NCBI RefSeq assembly: GCF_034351645.1
Contig: NZ_CP133782.1
Location: 3,973,001 to 4,037,000, forward strand
Length of the DNA: 64,000 bases
Direction of reading: 5' to 3'
DNA from: Pseudomonas sp. DC1.2
GTDB taxonomy: Bacteria > Pseudomonadota > Gammaproteobacteria > Pseudomonadales > Pseudomonadaceae
Numbering within the stretch: the first letter of the stretch is position 1; each line of letters begins with the position of its first letter. Shown here in pieces: positions 9,875 to 19,982 of this stretch. The notes beneath the pieces were generated by a model that was given only the letters and a program-made list of their open reading frames with translations, ran no database searches and was not told the origin of the DNA. Position numbers and translations under genes: made by a program.

Positions 9875-10813
9875 TCAGGCCAACGCTGCGCGGGCGGCAG
9901 CGAAAGCGTCTGGGGTATTAAGATTGGAAGTCGACACGCCTTCGGCGCAGCGCTTGTTCAGACCGGCCAGGACTTTGCCTGGGCCACACTCGACCAATTG
10001 CGTCGCGCCCTTGGCCGCGAGAACCTGAACAGATTCGACCCAGCGCACAGGCTTATAGAGTTGCTCAAGCAGATCGCGCTTGAGGGTTTCCAAGTCCGCC
10101 GGCACGCCAGCACTGACGTTTTGCACGACTGGAATCTGCGGCGCTTGCCAGTTAATGGCAGCGATTGAATCGGCAAAACGCTCCGCAGCAGGACGCATCA
10201 ACTCACAGTGAGATGGAACGCTGACCGGCAAGGGCATGGCGCGCTTGGCACCTCGCGCTTTGCAGCCCTCAATGGCACGCTCGACCGCCGCCTTGGCACC
10301 CGCGATAACGACTTGGCCCGGAGAGTTGAAATTGACCGCACTGACCACCTCGCCTTGCGCTGCCTCAGCACAGGCGGCCAGGACGTCAGCATCGTCCAGA
10401 CCGAGGATAGCGGCCATGCCGCCCTGCCCCGCCGGAACGGCTTCCTGCATCAACTGACCACGACGCTCTACCAGTTTCACCGCGTCGCCAAGACTCAGGC
10501 TGCCCGCCGCAACCAAGGCGCTGTATTCGCCCAGACTGTGACCGGCAACATAAGCCGGACGCGCACCACCTTCGGCCAGCCACAGACGCCACAGGGCGAT
10601 CGAGGCGGTCAGAATGGCAGGCTGGGTTTTATCGGTTTGGTTGAGTTGCTCTTCCGGCCCTTGCTGGGTCAACGCCCAAAGGTCGTAACCCAGAGCATCG
10701 GAAGCTTCTTTAAATGTTTCGAGGACCACCGGATGTTGCGCGCCCAACTCGGCCAGCATGCCGAGGGACTGCGAACCCTGTCCTGGAAAGACGAATGCGA
10801 GGGAAGCAGACAT
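9875..10813 (-). CDS. fabD: Malonyl-CoA:ACP transacylase
   Basis: A 312-residue enzyme that moves malonyl from CoA to ACP. It starts ASLAFVFPGQGSQ, has the nucleophile motif GHSLGEYSALVAAG (Ser) and the later SVPSHC histidine. The reading frame stays open 33 codons further upstream, but the ATG at 10811-10813 has AGGGG upstream and gives the standard length. It is downstream of plsX in the fatty-acid operon. Confidence 0.95.
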   Translation of the reverse strand: MSASLAFVFPGQGSQSLGMLAELGAQHPVVLETFKEASDALGYDLWALTQQGPEEQLNQTDKTQPAILTASIALWRLWLAEGGARPAYVAGHSLGEYSALVAAGSLSLGDAVKLVERRGQLMQEAVPAGQGGMAAILGLDDADVLAACAEAAQGEVVSAVNFNSPGQVVIAGAKAAVERAIEGCKARGAKRAMPLPVSVPSHCELMRPAAERFADSIAAINWQAPQIPVVQNVSAGVPADLETLKRDLLEQLYKPVRWVESVQVLAAKGATQLVECGPGKVLAGLNKRCAEGVSTSNLNTPDAFAAARAALA

Positions 10814-10938
10814 GTAACAAGCCCCTAATGATCTTGTCGTCGGTGAATTGACGTCCCGCCTTGGGGACGCAAGAAACTGACAGTTGGATGGCCAATTGAA
10901 CTGAGCGGTCACATTTAAGCATTGTCCGACGAAAACGC

Positions 10939-11949
10939 CTAAGGCAACAAATCCTCCAGACGACCGTGAAGCCGCTGCGGGAGGTTTTCCTGGATCTCGA
11001 TCAGGGCTCGCGAAATCGCACTCTGGAAACCTTGAACGCCAGCGGAACCATGACTTTTCACCACGATGCCTTGCAAACCTAAAAAGCTTGCGCCGTTGTG
11101 TCGCGCCGGCGCCAGATCCGCCTGGAGGCGCCTCATCATTGGCAGCGCCAGCGCGCCAACCACGCGCGAAGCGAGGTTTTTCTTGAACAAGGCTTCGATG
11201 CGCCCGGCAATCATGGTCGCCAGCCCCTCGCTGGACTTGAGCAGAATGTTACCGACAAAGCCGTCACACACCACCACATCCGCCTCACCACGGTACAGAC
11301 CGTCACCTTCGACAAAACCGATGTAGTTAATACCACGGGCACTTTGCAACAAGGTTGCAGCCAGCTTGACCTGCTGATTGCCCTTGATGTCTTCAGTGCC
11401 GATGTTCAACAGCGCCACACGGGGACGAACAATGCCCAGGGTTTCCGCCGCCACCGAGCCCATGATTGCGAACTGCAACAGATGCTCGGCACTGCAATCG
11501 ACATTGGCGCCCAGGTCGAGCAACTGGCAATAACCCGTCTGGGTTGGAATAGCCGCAACCATCGCCGGCCTATCGATACCCGGCAAGGTTTTGAGCACAA
11601 ACCTCGACAACGCCATCAACGCACCGGTATTACCCGCACTGACACAGGCCTGGACCTTACCGTCACGCAGCAGCTCAAGCGCAACGCGCATCGACGAATC
11701 AGGCTTGCCACGCAAAGCCTGGGCTGGTTTTTCGTCCATGGTAATAACTTCGGTCGCCGGCACAATCGACAGCCGAGCACGATCCACAGCCGATTGGCCA
11801 TAGAGCAATTCTTCTAATAGAGAGGGTTGACCGACAAGGGTCAGATGCAACGAGGGCGTAGCAGACAGACAAGCGAGGCTGGCCTGAACAATGTTGCGGG
11901 GACCGAAGTCCCCGCCCATTGCGTCAATCGCGATGATCGAAGCGGACAA
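10939..11949 (-). CDS. plsX: Phosphate acyltransferase PlsX
   Basis: A 336-residue enzyme that converts acyl-ACP to acyl-phosphate for phospholipid synthesis by PlsY. The N-terminus [13 protein letters not shown] is the family signature, followed by [10 protein letters not shown] and [17 protein letters not shown]. The start codon appears to be TTG (11947-11949), four bases after the rpmF stop with only a weak GAG upstream. Initiation is probably coupled to rpmF translation. This makes an unusually weak start for a gene linking L32 and membrane synthesis. Confidence 0.92.
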   Translation of the reverse strand: MSASIIAIDAMGGDFGPRNIVQASLACLSATPSLHLTLVGQPSLLEELLYGQSAVDRARLSIVPATEVITMDEKPAQALRGKPDSSMRVALELLRDGKVQACVSAGNTGALMALSRFVLKTLPGIDRPAMVAAIPTQTGYCQLLDLGANVDCSAEHLLQFAIMGSVAAETLGIVRPRVALLNIGTEDIKGNQQVKLAATLLQSARGINYIGFVEGDGLYRGEADVVVCDGFVGNILLKSSEGLATMIAGRIEALFKKNLASRVVGALALPMMRRLQADLAPARHNGASFLGLQGIVVKSHGSAGVQGFQSAISRALIEIQENLPQRLHGRLEDLLP

Positions 11950-11953
11950 GTAA

Positions 11954-12136
11954 TTACTCGTCAGCGCCTTTATCGATCACTTTGCGACCACGGTATACGC
12001 CTTCTGGCGATACGTGGTGACGCAGGTGAATTTCACCTGTGGTTTTTTCTACAGACAGAGTGCTAGCCGTAAGGGCGTCGTGCGAACGACGCATGTCACG
12101 GGCAGAGCGGGATTTTTTGTTCTGCTGAACAGCCAT
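11954..12136 (-). CDS. rpmF: 50S ribosomal protein L32
   Basis: A 60-residue basic ribosomal protein starting [21 protein letters not shown], the L32 signature. It has no cysteines, so it is the zinc-free form. It lies between yceD and plsX as in most gammaproteobacteria, linking ribosome supply and lipid synthesis through one transcript. Confidence 0.97.
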   Translation of the reverse strand: MAVQQNKKSRSARDMRRSHDALTASTLSVEKTTGEIHLRHHVSPEGVYRGRKVIDKGADE

Positions 12137-12149
12137 AATTGATTAACTC

Positions 12150-12677
12150 CTAAACGTTTGGGTCACGCTTTAACTGCGCCAATACACTGAACGGGTTGGA
12201 CCGCGTTATCTCGTTCTCGCTCGGTTCGGGCTCATCGAGACCCGCCGGCTGCTGGCATTCTTCCGGATGATGAGCAGGCACAATGGGCAAGGCAAGCAAA
12301 AGCTCCTCCTCGATCAGTGACTGCAGATCCAAAGGATCTTCGCCCAGTTCCAGCACGTCATAACCTTTCGGCAACGACTGGGTATTCGCACCCTCTTTCA
12401 CCACAGCATAACTGCATTCGCTGTGGATCGGCAGGGTGACCAGCTCAAGACAACGCTGGCAAACCATTTTGACCTCGGTGTCGATAAAGCTGTGGATGAC
12501 CACAGATTTACGTTCATCTCGTTCAAAAACGAATTTAGCCTGCACCGTACCGACAGTGTCGGAAAGCGGGTCGCAGAGTCTCTTCAAATCGGCCAGGAGC
12601 ACTTCCCCTTGAAGGGTGGTGCCGCGATCAGCCAATTTGCGCGGGTCAACGTGAGGTGGAATCGGGTCATTCAACAT
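12150..12677 (-). CDS. yceD: YceD (DUF177) family, 23S rRNA accumulation protein
   Basis: A 175-residue protein of the DUF177/YceD family, known in E. coli and plants to be needed for normal 23S rRNA levels. It carries the CQRC pair (MVCQRCLELV), the acidic centre around DPLDLQSLIEEELLLALP and the C-terminal NPFSVLAQLKR. The ATG at 12675-12677 has no ribosome-binding site and lies only 9 bases after the -10 box TATAAT of a near-consensus promoter. The mRNA should therefore begin at or within about three bases of the start codon. An upstream in-frame codon would lie inside the promoter. Confidence 0.9.
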   Translation of the reverse strand: MLNDPIPPHVDPRKLADRGTTLQGEVLLADLKRLCDPLSDTVGTVQAKFVFERDERKSVVIHSFIDTEVKMVCQRCLELVTLPIHSECSYAVVKEGANTQSLPKGYDVLELGEDPLDLQSLIEEELLLALPIVPAHHPEECQQPAGLDEPEPSENEITRSNPFSVLAQLKRDPNV

Positions 12678-12686
12678 AGGCGCAGC

Positions 12687-12714
12687 ATTATAGGGATGCA
12701 CCCAGCCATGTCAA
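12687..12714 (-). promoter_or_regulatory. Near-consensus sigma-70 promoter of yceD-rpmF-plsX-fab operon
   Basis: A perfect -35 TTGACA (12709-12714) and a perfect -10 TATAAT (12687-12692) read on the minus strand with a 16-bp spacer. The start of transcription should lie between 12680 and 12677, and the yceD ATG begins at 12677. It should be one of the strongest promoters in the window. Confidence 0.85.
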
Positions 12715-12782
12715 AGGAAATTCAGCCCTGTGCGCCACTTGGAAGCCCCGCTAGAATTCGAGCCTGCCTTTTGGAGTTGCGC

Positions 12783-13361
12783 ATGCTGCCCTTATTACTC
12801 GCTTCAAGCTCGGTATATCGCCGCCAATTACTGGCTCGCCTACAGCTGTCGTTCACGTACAGCTCACCCGATATCGACGAAAGTCATCGCCCCGGCGAGT
12901 CGGCCATTGATCTGGTAAAACGCCTCGCCCAAGAAAAAGCCAAGGCACTTGCCGATAGCCATCCCGCCCATCTGATCATCGGATCGGATCAAGTTGCGGT
13001 GCTCGGCGACAGGATTATCGGCAAACCTCACACCTTCGAAAACGCCCGCGAGCAATTGCTCGCATCAAGCGGCACCAGCGTGACTTTCCTGACCGGCCTT
13101 GCACTACTGAATAGCCAGACCGGCCACTGCCAAGTCGACTGCGTACCTTTCACGGTACACATGCGCGCACTCGACACCGCTCACATCGAACGCTACCTGC
13201 GCACCGAAACGCCCTACGACTGCGCTGGCAGCTTCAAAGCCGAAGGTTTGGGGGTGAGCCTGTTTCAACGCACAGAGGGCCCTGACGCCACCGCCCTGAT
13301 CGGCCTGCCGCTAATTCGACTGATCGACATGCTACTGGCCGAAGGCGTGCAAATCCCTTAA
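12783..13361 (+). CDS. yceF: Maf-family nucleotide pyrophosphatase (YceF, 7-methyl-GTP type)
   Basis: A 192-residue Maf/Ham1-like housecleaning enzyme that hydrolyses modified nucleotides; YceF prefers 7-methyl-GTP. The N-terminus LPLLLASSSVYRRQLL matches the family S-x-x-R-x2-L motif, followed by DESHRPGE, AHLIIGSDQVAVL and CAGSFKAEGLGVSLF. The residue pattern fits the YceF branch better than the dTTP-specific branch. The frame is open upstream, but the ATG at 12783 gives the standard length. It is divergent from yceD. Confidence 0.92.
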   Translation: MLPLLLASSSVYRRQLLARLQLSFTYSSPDIDESHRPGESAIDLVKRLAQEKAKALADSHPAHLIIGSDQVAVLGDRIIGKPHTFENAREQLLASSGTSVTFLTGLALLNSQTGHCQVDCVPFTVHMRALDTAHIERYLRTETPYDCAGSFKAEGLGVSLFQRTEGPDATALIGLPLIRLIDMLLAEGVQIP

Positions 13362-13365
13362 ACGG

Positions 13366-13388
13366 AAAAACCGGCACAAAGGCCGGTT
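13366..13388 (-). terminator. Terminator of sppA operon
   Basis: AACCGGC and GCCGGTT form a short stem that on the minus strand runs into five T residues. It lies between the convergent yceF and sppA genes and mainly serves the rluC-HAD-sppA transcript. Confidence 0.7.
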
Positions 13389-13407
13389 CTCTAAAGCCTC
13401 CGGCAAG

Positions 13408-14397
13408 TCAGCGCAATGCTGGCCCCTGAAAACCCATCCACATCGCCAACTGCTCAGCCACACTCGCGCCAAGCTTTTTCGAGAAGCGATCGAACGTTGA
13501 TTCCTGAACAGTAAAGTCGACCAATTCTTTTTCGCCAATCACATCACGAGCGACTGAACTGGCATTACCCAGACCGTCGATCAAGCCGAGCGGCAAGGCC
13601 TGCTCACCCGACCAGACCAACCCGGAGAACAACTCAGGATGTTCCTTATCCTTGAGGCGATCGCCACGCCCCTTCTTCACGCTATTAATGAATTGCTGGT
13701 GGGTGGTATCAAGCACACCCTGCCAGAATTGAGTTTCATCAGGCTTCTGCGGCTGAAACGGATCAAGGAACGACTTGTGCTCGCCCGAGGTGTAGGTGCG
13801 ACGCTCAACCCCTAGCTTCTCCATGGTCCCGACAAACCCGTAACCGGCCGCCGTCACACCAATCGAACCCACCAGGCTGGCCTTGTCGGCGTAGATTTGG
13901 TCTGCCGCACTCGCAATGTAATAAGCACCAGAAGCGCCCAGATCGGAAATCACCGCATAAACCTTGACCTGAGGGTGCAGAGCGCGCAAACGAACAATCT
14001 CGTCATACACATAACCCGACTGCACCGGACTGCCACCCGGGCTGTTGATGCGCAGAATCACGCCCTTGACCTTGGTATCTTCGAAAGCCGAACGCAGACT
14101 GCCAACGATATTGTCGGCGCTCGCCGACTCTTTATCGGCAATCACACCGGTCACGTTGATCAGCGCGGTATAGCCGGAACCGCGAGTGGCGCTTTTTTCC
14201 ATGTCCATCAGCGGCGTAAACATCACCAACGCGACAAACAGGTACACAAACGTCAGCAGCTTGAAGAAAATCCCCCAGCGACGTGAGCGGCGCTGCTCCT
14301 GCACGCCAGCCAGCAGCGTTTTTTCCAGCAGCTTCCAGCTCTTCTCGTCACCGCCTTCAGCGCTTGCCTTGGCAGGCGCTTTCCATTCGTCGGTCAT
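13408..14397 (-). CDS. sppA: S49 family signal peptide peptidase SppA (36K type)
   Basis: A 329-residue inner-membrane serine protease that degrades cleaved signal peptides. One membrane segment near residues 45-65 (FFKLLTFVYLFVALVMF) precedes a ClpP-like core with INSPGGSPVQSG, the nucleophile in DLGASGAYYIASAAD and the partner Lys in YADKASLVGSIGV. It is the short, single-domain form. The ATG at 14395-14397 (TDEWKAP) is preferred over another ATG three codons upstream. It is third in the minus-strand unit rluC-HAD-sppA. Confidence 0.9.
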   Translation of the reverse strand: MTDEWKAPAKASAEGGDEKSWKLLEKTLLAGVQEQRRSRRWGIFFKLLTFVYLFVALVMFTPLMDMEKSATRGSGYTALINVTGVIADKESASADNIVGSLRSAFEDTKVKGVILRINSPGGSPVQSGYVYDEIVRLRALHPQVKVYAVISDLGASGAYYIASAADQIYADKASLVGSIGVTAAGYGFVGTMEKLGVERRTYTSGEHKSFLDPFQPQKPDETQFWQGVLDTTHQQFINSVKKGRGDRLKDKEHPELFSGLVWSGEQALPLGLIDGLGNASSVARDVIGEKELVDFTVQESTFDRFSKKLGASVAEQLAMWMGFQGPALR

Positions 14398-14421
14398 ACC
14401 ATCCACCCCAGCAAAAACGTA

Positions 14422-15081
14422 TTAAGCCTGACGTAGCCAGGCGCGCAATTCTGAAAAACGATCAATCGACAGTCGCGGCTCGAACAACTTCAGCGCCTCT
14501 ATAGATTGGGCGCCATAGCTGACCGCCACAGAATCCATGCCAGCGTTGCGCGCCATCTGTAGATCGAAGGACGAATCCCCAACCATCAGCGCGTGCTCCG
14601 GACGCACATCGCAATGCGCCAGAATCTGCTCAAGCATAAGAGGGTCAGGTTTACTGGCAGTTTCATCAGCAGCACAGGTGATATCAAAATAATTTTCCCA
14701 ACCGTGCGCCTTCAACACCCGGTCCAGCCCACGACGCGCTTTGCCGGTCGCGACCGCCAGGTGATAACCGTCAGCACGAAACGCCGCCATCGACTCGACA
14801 ACACCCTCAAACAGCGGGGAAGGCACCGCCTCGGACGCAATGTAGTGATCGGCGTAGTGTTCACGGAACCTGACCAGCTCAGCGTGACTGATCTGCGGGT
14901 ACAACGTGCGGATCGCCTCCGGCAACCCCAGCCCGATAATGCCTTTGACTGCAAAATCATCGCACAACTGAAACCCGGAACGCTGGGACGCAACGTGCAT
15001 GGCCTCGACAATCCGGCCAATGGAGTCAGCCAGCGTGCCGTCCCAGTCAAAGATCAGCAATTTGTATTCAGATGGGTGCAC
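14422..15081 (-). CDS. HAD-superfamily phosphatase (phosphoglycolate phosphatase-like)
   Basis: A 219-residue HAD hydrolase with motif [10 protein letters not shown], an alpha-helical cap, motif [12 protein letters not shown], motif III Lys in ETASKPDP and motif [18 protein letters not shown]. The substrate is unknown; phosphoglycolate phosphatases and pyrimidine phosphatases share this layout. The GTG start (15079-15081) has GGAG seven bases upstream and overlaps the end of rluC by 14 bases. It matches PAO1 PA2974. Confidence 0.88.
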   Translation of the reverse strand: MHPSEYKLLIFDWDGTLADSIGRIVEAMHVASQRSGFQLCDDFAVKGIIGLGLPEAIRTLYPQISHAELVRFREHYADHYIASEAVPSPLFEGVVESMAAFRADGYHLAVATGKARRGLDRVLKAHGWENYFDITCAADETASKPDPLMLEQILAHCDVRPEHALMVGDSSFDLQMARNAGMDSVAVSYGAQSIEALKLFEPRLSIDRFSELRAWLRQA

Positions 15082-16030
15082 TCAGGCGCTCCACGGTTTT
15101 AGCCCACATATCATCCACCGGCGCCTGCAACTTCAACTCTCCACCATCAGGCAGCGGCACGGTCAGCATGTAGGCGTGCAAGAACAAACGCTTTCCGCCC
15201 AAGTCACGAATTTCCTTGCTGAAATCGTCATCGCCATACTTGGTGTCGCCAGCAATACAGTGCCCAGCGTGCAGCGTGTGAACGCGAATCTGGTGAGTCC
15301 GTCCGGTGATCGGCTTGGCTTCGATCAGGGTGGCAAAGTCGCCGAAGCGCCGCAGGACCTTAAACACGGTCACAGACTCCTTACCCTCTTCCTCGTCGAC
15401 CTCAACCATGCGCTCGCCAGAGCGCAGATTGCTCTTGCCCAGCGGCGCACGAACTTGTTTTATTGACGCCGCCCAGTTACCGCGCACCAACGCCATATAA
15501 CGCTTATCGATGCCATCGCCACGCAACGCCGTGTGCAAATGACGCAACATACTGCGCTTTTTGGCAATCATCAGAAGGCCGGAAGTATCACGGTCGAGGC
15601 GGTGAACCAGTTCGAGCTCTTTGCAATCTGGACGCAACTGACGAAAAGCTTCGATCACGCCGTAGGTCAAGCCACTGCCACCATGAACCGCAATTCCGCA
15701 AGGTTTGTTGATCACAATCAGCGCTTTGTCTTCGAAGACAATCGAGGCTTCGAGGCGCTGCAAAAGACCCTGCGCCAACGGCACAGGCTCGTCGCGCTCA
15801 GGCACGCGAACCGGCGGCACGCGCACGATATCGCCCGCTTGCAGCTTATATTCGGGTTTGATCCGTCCCTTGTTAACGCGCACTTCGCCCTTGCGCAAAA
15901 TGCGGTAAATCAAGGTCTTGGGCACACCCTTGAGCCGGGCGAGAAGGAAGTTATCAATGCGCTGGCCGGCATATTCCGGCGAGACCTCCAGCAGTTGTAC
16001 GGCTGGGGTCGGAGGGGCTGTAGTCGTCAT
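15068..16030 (-). CDS. rluC: 23S rRNA pseudouridine synthase RluC
   Basis: A 320-residue enzyme that makes pseudouridines at 955, 2504 and 2580 of 23S rRNA (E. coli numbering). An N-terminal S4 domain ([20 protein letters not shown] and [18 protein letters not shown]) precedes the catalytic core with HRLDRDTSG (catalytic Asp) and GRTHQIRVH. The ATG has no ribosome-binding site, and a TATCAT box lies seven bases upstream, so its mRNA may be leaderless or nearly so. It is divergent from rne, the usual order. Confidence 0.94.
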   Translation of the reverse strand: MTTTAPPTPAVQLLEVSPEYAGQRIDNFLLARLKGVPKTLIYRILRKGEVRVNKGRIKPEYKLQAGDIVRVPPVRVPERDEPVPLAQGLLQRLEASIVFEDKALIVINKPCGIAVHGGSGLTYGVIEAFRQLRPDCKELELVHRLDRDTSGLLMIAKKRSMLRHLHTALRGDGIDKRYMALVRGNWAASIKQVRAPLGKSNLRSGERMVEVDEEEGKESVTVFKVLRRFGDFATLIEAKPITGRTHQIRVHTLHAGHCIAGDTKYGDDDFSKEIRDLGGKRLFLHAYMLTVPLPDGGELKLQAPVDDMWAKTVERLSAPI

Positions 16031-16059
16031 GGCGCGGATGATAACAATTTTTTATGGAA

Positions 16060-16088
16060 TTGAAGCACTTAATCATTGCTGCTATAGT
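16060..16088 (+). promoter_or_regulatory. Sigma-70 promoter of rne
   Basis: TTGAAG (16060-16065) and TATAGT (16083-16088) with a 17-bp spacer predict a start near 16095, which is 639 bases before the rne ATG. Confidence 0.7.
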
Positions 16089-16094
16089 CGCGAA

Positions 16095-16733
16095 ACCCGC
16101 CAAAAGCGGCCTGGACAGCGGACTAACGGTCAAAAACCGGCCCTGACCAACGCAATTCACCAGGACGCGAGGCCGTCCTACGGGGCTTTCGCTACGTAAC
16201 GGTGGAGTTTGCAGGTGTAACGAGCGCAGGTGACATGAGGCCTGAATCAAGCGGCAAAGCAGAGTTTTCACTCGCCTTGCGAGCCAATATTCATGGCCAG
16301 TTCACAAAGTGCAGTCAGCTGCGAATGACCCCGAGCGAACGCTTCGGAAACAACGCCTAAATTAGCCATGATGCGTGACCTCCCCTTTCGGAGTTCACGG
16401 TAAATGCCAACCCGCTGCGGATTCTGCGCGCGGCAGCACCCGAATTATCAGGGATACGTGTAGGGTGGAGATGCACAACCGCTGGACTGTGTAGCAATAG
16501 GCTTTATCAAGACGCTTCATCTCGTCCACAGCCGCTGGTTGATTCCTCCTCCTGACTGAGTGCTTAAGTAGCCACAGCAAGCAGGACGCGTACGTCGCGA
16601 TGCCGGCCCACATTGGCCGGACCTCGCTAGACACTGGAGTGTCCAACCACACTCCTGACGCACCTGACACCGACCGTGAGAAGTCGTGTGTGCCGAACGC
16701 CGTTTCCGGCAGCCCGGAAACCGACGGTACTAC
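16095..16733 (+). promoter_or_regulatory. Long structured rne 5' leader (rne-II type region)
   Basis: A leader of about 640 nt without a convincing gene. It contains perfect or near-perfect hairpins, including CCGGCC/GGCCGG (16603-16620) and GTTTCCGG/CCGGAAAC (16702-16721), the latter ending 12 bases before the ATG. RNase E autoregulates through its own leader in E. coli, and a distinct leader motif, rne-II, is described for pseudomonads. I infer this region contains that element; I cannot align it to the Rfam model. There is little Shine-Dalgarno signal before the ATG. Confidence 0.65.
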
Positions 16734-19700
16734 ATGAAAAGAATGCTGATTAACGCAACTCAACCCGAAGAGTTGCGTGTTGCACTGGTAGATGGCCAAC
16801 GCCTCTACGACCTGGACATCGAATCCGGTGCACGCGAGCAGAAGAAGGCCAACATCTATAAAGGCCGGATTACTCGCATCGAACCAAGCCTTGAGGCTGC
16901 CTTTGTCGATTTCGGCTCTGAGCGCCACGGCTTCCTGCCCCTCAAAGAAATCTCCCGCGAATACTTCAAGAAAGCCCCTGAAGGCCGCGTGAACATTAAG
17001 GACGTCTTGACCGAAGGCCAGGAAGTCATTGTTCAGGTAGAAAAAGAAGAACGTGGCAACAAGGGCGCAGCCCTGACCACCTTCATCAGCCTGGCCGGTC
17101 GTTACCTCGTCCTGATGCCGAACAACCCGCGTGCCGGCGGCATCTCCCGTCGCATTGAAGGCGAAGAGCGCAATGAGTTGCGTGAAGCCCTGAATGGTCT
17201 GGTAGCACCAGCCGACATGGGCCTGATCGTCCGCACTGCCGGCCTTGGCCGCAGCAGCGAAGAAATGCAATGGGACCTCGACTACCTGCTGCAGCTCTGG
17301 ACCGCGATCAAAGAAGCTTCGCTGGACCGTTCCGCGCCATTCCTGATCTACCAGGAAAGCAACGTGATCATCCGCGCTATCCGCGATTACCTGCGCCAGG
17401 ACATTGGCGAAGTGTTGATCGACAGCGTTGAAGCCCAGGACGAAGCCCTGACCTTCATTCGCCAGGTAATGCCGCAGTACGCCAGCAAGATCAAGCTGTA
17501 CGAAGACAGCGTTCCGCTGTTCAACCGTTTCCAGATCGAAAGCCAGATTGAGACCGCCTTCCAGCGCGTCGTCGAACTGCCTTCCGGTGGTTCCATCGTT
17601 ATCGATCCAACCGAAGCACTGGTGTCCATCGACATCAACTCGGCGCGCGCTACCAAAGGCAGCGACATCGAAGAAACCGCCCTGCAGACCAACCTTGAAG
17701 CTGCCGAAGAAATCGCCCGTCAGTTGCGCCTGCGCGACATCGGCGGCCTGATCGTCATCGACTTCATCGACATGACCCCTGCCAAAAACCAGCGCGCCGT
17801 GGAAGAGAAAGTCCGCGAATGCCTGGAGGCCGACCGCGCTCGCGTGCAAGTCGGTCGCATCTCGCGCTTCGGCCTTCTGGAAATGTCGCGTCAGCGTCTG
17901 CGTCCATCGCTCGGCGAAAGCAGCGGCATCGTTTGCCCGCGCTGCAACGGCACCGGCATTATCCGTGACGTTGAATCGCTGTCTCTGGCGATTCTGCGCT
18001 TGATTGAAGAAGAAGCACTGAAAGACCGCACCGCCGAAGTGCGCGCCCAAGTGCCGATCCCGGTCGCTGCATTCTTGCTTAACGAAAAACGCAACTCGAT
18101 CACCAAGATCGAACTGCGCACTCGCGCCCGCATCGTCATCCTGCCGAACGATCACCTCGAAACGCCGCACTTCGAAGTTCAGCGTCTGCGCGATGACAGC
18201 CCGGAAGCGCACGTCAATCAGTCCAGCTACGAAATCGCTGCCGCTGCCGCTGAAGTAGAAGAAGTCCAGCCAGCCGCCGCGACCCGTACCCTGGTTCGCC
18301 AGGAAGCTGCGGTCAAGACTGCGCCGGTACGTGCCAATGCTCCGGTTCCGACCGAAGTTGCCGCGCCTGCCCCGGTTGCTGCACCGGCTGCCGTGCCAGA
18401 GCCTAGCCTGTTCAAAGGCCTGGTGAAGTCGCTGGTCAGCCTGTTCGCTACCAAGGAAGAGCCTGTCGCGCCGGTTGTTGTTGAGAAGCCAGCCACAGAG
18501 CGTCCGGCCCGTAACGAAGAGCGTCGTAATGGTCGTCAACAGAGCCGCAACCGTAATGGTCGCCGCGATGAAGAACGCAAGCCTCGCGAGGAACGTGCTC
18601 CGCGTGAAGAACGCGCACCACGCGAAGAGCGCCAACCACGCGAAGCCCGTGAAGAGACCAGCACTCCAGTCGTTGCTCGCGAAGAGCGCGCTCCACGCGC
18701 CTCTCGTGAAGAACGTGCGCCGCGCGCTCCACGTGAAGATCGCAAACCACGTGGCGATCGCGAAGAGCGTCCGGTTCGTGAATTGCGCGAACCACTGGAT
18801 GCTCCGGCTGCTCCAGTTGCTGCGACTGCTGTCGCCGCCGCTGAAGAGCGTCCAGCACGCCAGCCACGCGAAGAACGCGCACCACGCGCACCGCGTGAAG
18901 AACGTCAACCGCGTGCCGAACAAGCCGCTGCTGCCGTAACAGAAGAAGAAGAGCTGACCACCAACGAAGAGCAGTTGCAGGACGATGGCCAGGACAACGC
19001 CGAAGGCGATCGTCCACGCCGCCGCTCCCGTGGCCAGCGTCGTCGCAGCAACCGTCGCGAGCGTCAACGTGATGCCAACGGCAACGTGATCGAAGGTTCG
19101 GAAGAATCCGAATCCGCCGAAGGCGAAGCCAGCGAAAGCAACGAAGCGCCAAGCGCTGCCGATCTGGCCGCTGGCCTGGCTGTAACAGCAGCCGTTGCCA
19201 GCACCGTGATCAGCGCACCGGCTGAAGCCCAGGCTCACGAGCAGGCCGAACGCGCCACCGCTGCCGTGCAGGAAACTGCCCCGGTAGAAGCGCCAGTTGT
19301 TGAAGCAACTACTCCGGTAGAAGCTCCAGCCGCTCCCGAAGTTGAAGTGGCGCCGGTTCGTGAAGCACAGCCTGAAGTTCAAGCTGTTGCAGAGCCTGCT
19401 GTCGTCGCTGAGCCAATGATTGTCGCCGAACCGGTTGTAGAAACTGTTAGCGAAACAGTGACTGAAACTGTGCGCGAAGTGCGTGAAGAGCAAACCGCGT
19501 TCAACTGGGTTGCCGAGCCAGCCGCCGCCGAGCCAGTGATCGAAGCACCAGCGCCAGTCGTTGAAGCTACGGTTGTTGAAACTCCGGTGGCGCCAGCGAT
19601 CATCGCCGAACCCGTTGTTGCTGCTGAGCCAGCTCCGGTGGTTGAAGCACCGGTTGCAGCCGAAGTGATTGCGCCAGTCGTCGAAGCCGCCCCGGTCAGT

Positions 19701-19982
19701 GCCTTGACCGAAAATGGCCGTGCGCCGAACGACCCGCGTGAAGTACGTCGTCGCCAGCGCGAAGCGAAGGAAGCTGCACTGGCTGCCGCCGCGGCACCTG
19801 CTGCTGTCGAGCCAGCAGCGGCCGTCGCTGAAGTGGTCGAGGCAGCACCTGCCCCCGCGGCCGAAGTCACTGCCGAACCGGCTGACGCGGTGATTCACGA
19901 AGCACCACGCTCCGTTCAGGAAGAGGTAGAGCAACATGAGCAAGCCCTGGAAAAAGAGCACGAGCCTAAACCCCTCGTCTGA
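16734..19982 (+). CDS. rne: Ribonuclease E
   Basis: A 1082-residue endoribonuclease and degradosome scaffold. The catalytic half has the S1 domain (about residues 35-120), the RNase H-like and 5'-sensor parts, DNase I-like core with IDFIDM, and the Zn-link motif CPRCNGTG near residue 404. From about residue 500 it is natively unstructured: an Ala/Pro/Val-rich linker, an arginine-rich region at about 575-700 with repeated REER-type units (for example [16 protein letters not shown]), a second arginine patch [20 protein letters not shown] near 760, long Val/Glu/Ala-rich spacers, and the late block [14 protein letters not shown] near 990. Such short motifs recruit PNPase and RNA helicase in pseudomonads. 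The upstream part of the open frame is leader sequence; ATGAAAAGAATG is the family start. Confidence 0.96.
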   Translation: MKRMLINATQPEELRVALVDGQRLYDLDIESGAREQKKANIYKGRITRIEPSLEAAFVDFGSERHGFLPLKEISREYFKKAPEGRVNIKDVLTEGQEVIVQVEKEERGNKGAALTTFISLAGRYLVLMPNNPRAGGISRRIEGEERNELREALNGLVAPADMGLIVRTAGLGRSSEEMQWDLDYLLQLWTAIKEASLDRSAPFLIYQESNVIIRAIRDYLRQDIGEVLIDSVEAQDEALTFIRQVMPQYASKIKLYEDSVPLFNRFQIESQIETAFQRVVELPSGGSIVIDPTEALVSIDINSARATKGSDIEETALQTNLEAAEEIARQLRLRDIGGLIVIDFIDMTPAKNQRAVEEKVRECLEADRARVQVGRISRFGLLEMSRQRLRPSLGESSGIVCPRCNGTGIIRDVESLSLAILRLIEEEALKDRTAEVRAQVPIPVAAFLLNEKRNSITKIELRTRARIVILPNDHLETPHFEVQRLRDDSPEAHVNQSSYEIAAAAAEVEEVQPAAATRTLVRQEAAVKTAPVRANAPVPTEVAAPAPVAAPAAVPEPSLFKGLVKSLVSLFATKEEPVAPVVVEKPATERPARNEERRNGRQQSRNRNGRRDEERKPREERAPREERAPREERQPREAREETSTPVVAREERAPRASREERAPRAPREDRKPRGDREERPVRELREPLDAPAAPVAATAVAAAEERPARQPREERAPRAPREERQPRAEQAAAAVTEEEELTTNEEQLQDDGQDNAEGDRPRRRSRGQRRRSNRRERQRDANGNVIEGSEESESAEGEASESNEAPSAADLAAGLAVTAAVASTVISAPAEAQAHEQAERATAAVQETAPVEAPVVEATTPVEAPAAPEVEVAPVREAQPEVQAVAEPAVVAEPMIVAEPVVETVSETVTETVREVREEQTAFNWVAEPAAAEPVIEAPAPVVEATVVETPVAPAIIAEPVVAAEPAPVVEAPVAAEVIAPVVEAAPVSALTENGRAPNDPREVRRRQREAKEAALAAAAAPAAVEPAAAVAEVVEAAPAPAAEVTAEPADAVIHEAPRSVQEEVEQHEQALEKEHEPKPLV
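18570..18915 (+). repeat. REER-coding repeat tract inside rne
   Basis: Degenerate repeats of an approximately 18-base unit (of the type CGTGAAGAACGCGCACCA) encode [12 protein letters not shown] units. They occur in two blocks separated by a Pro/Ala stretch near 18790-18840. The unit number varies easily by slippage, so strains may differ in length here. Confidence 0.75.
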
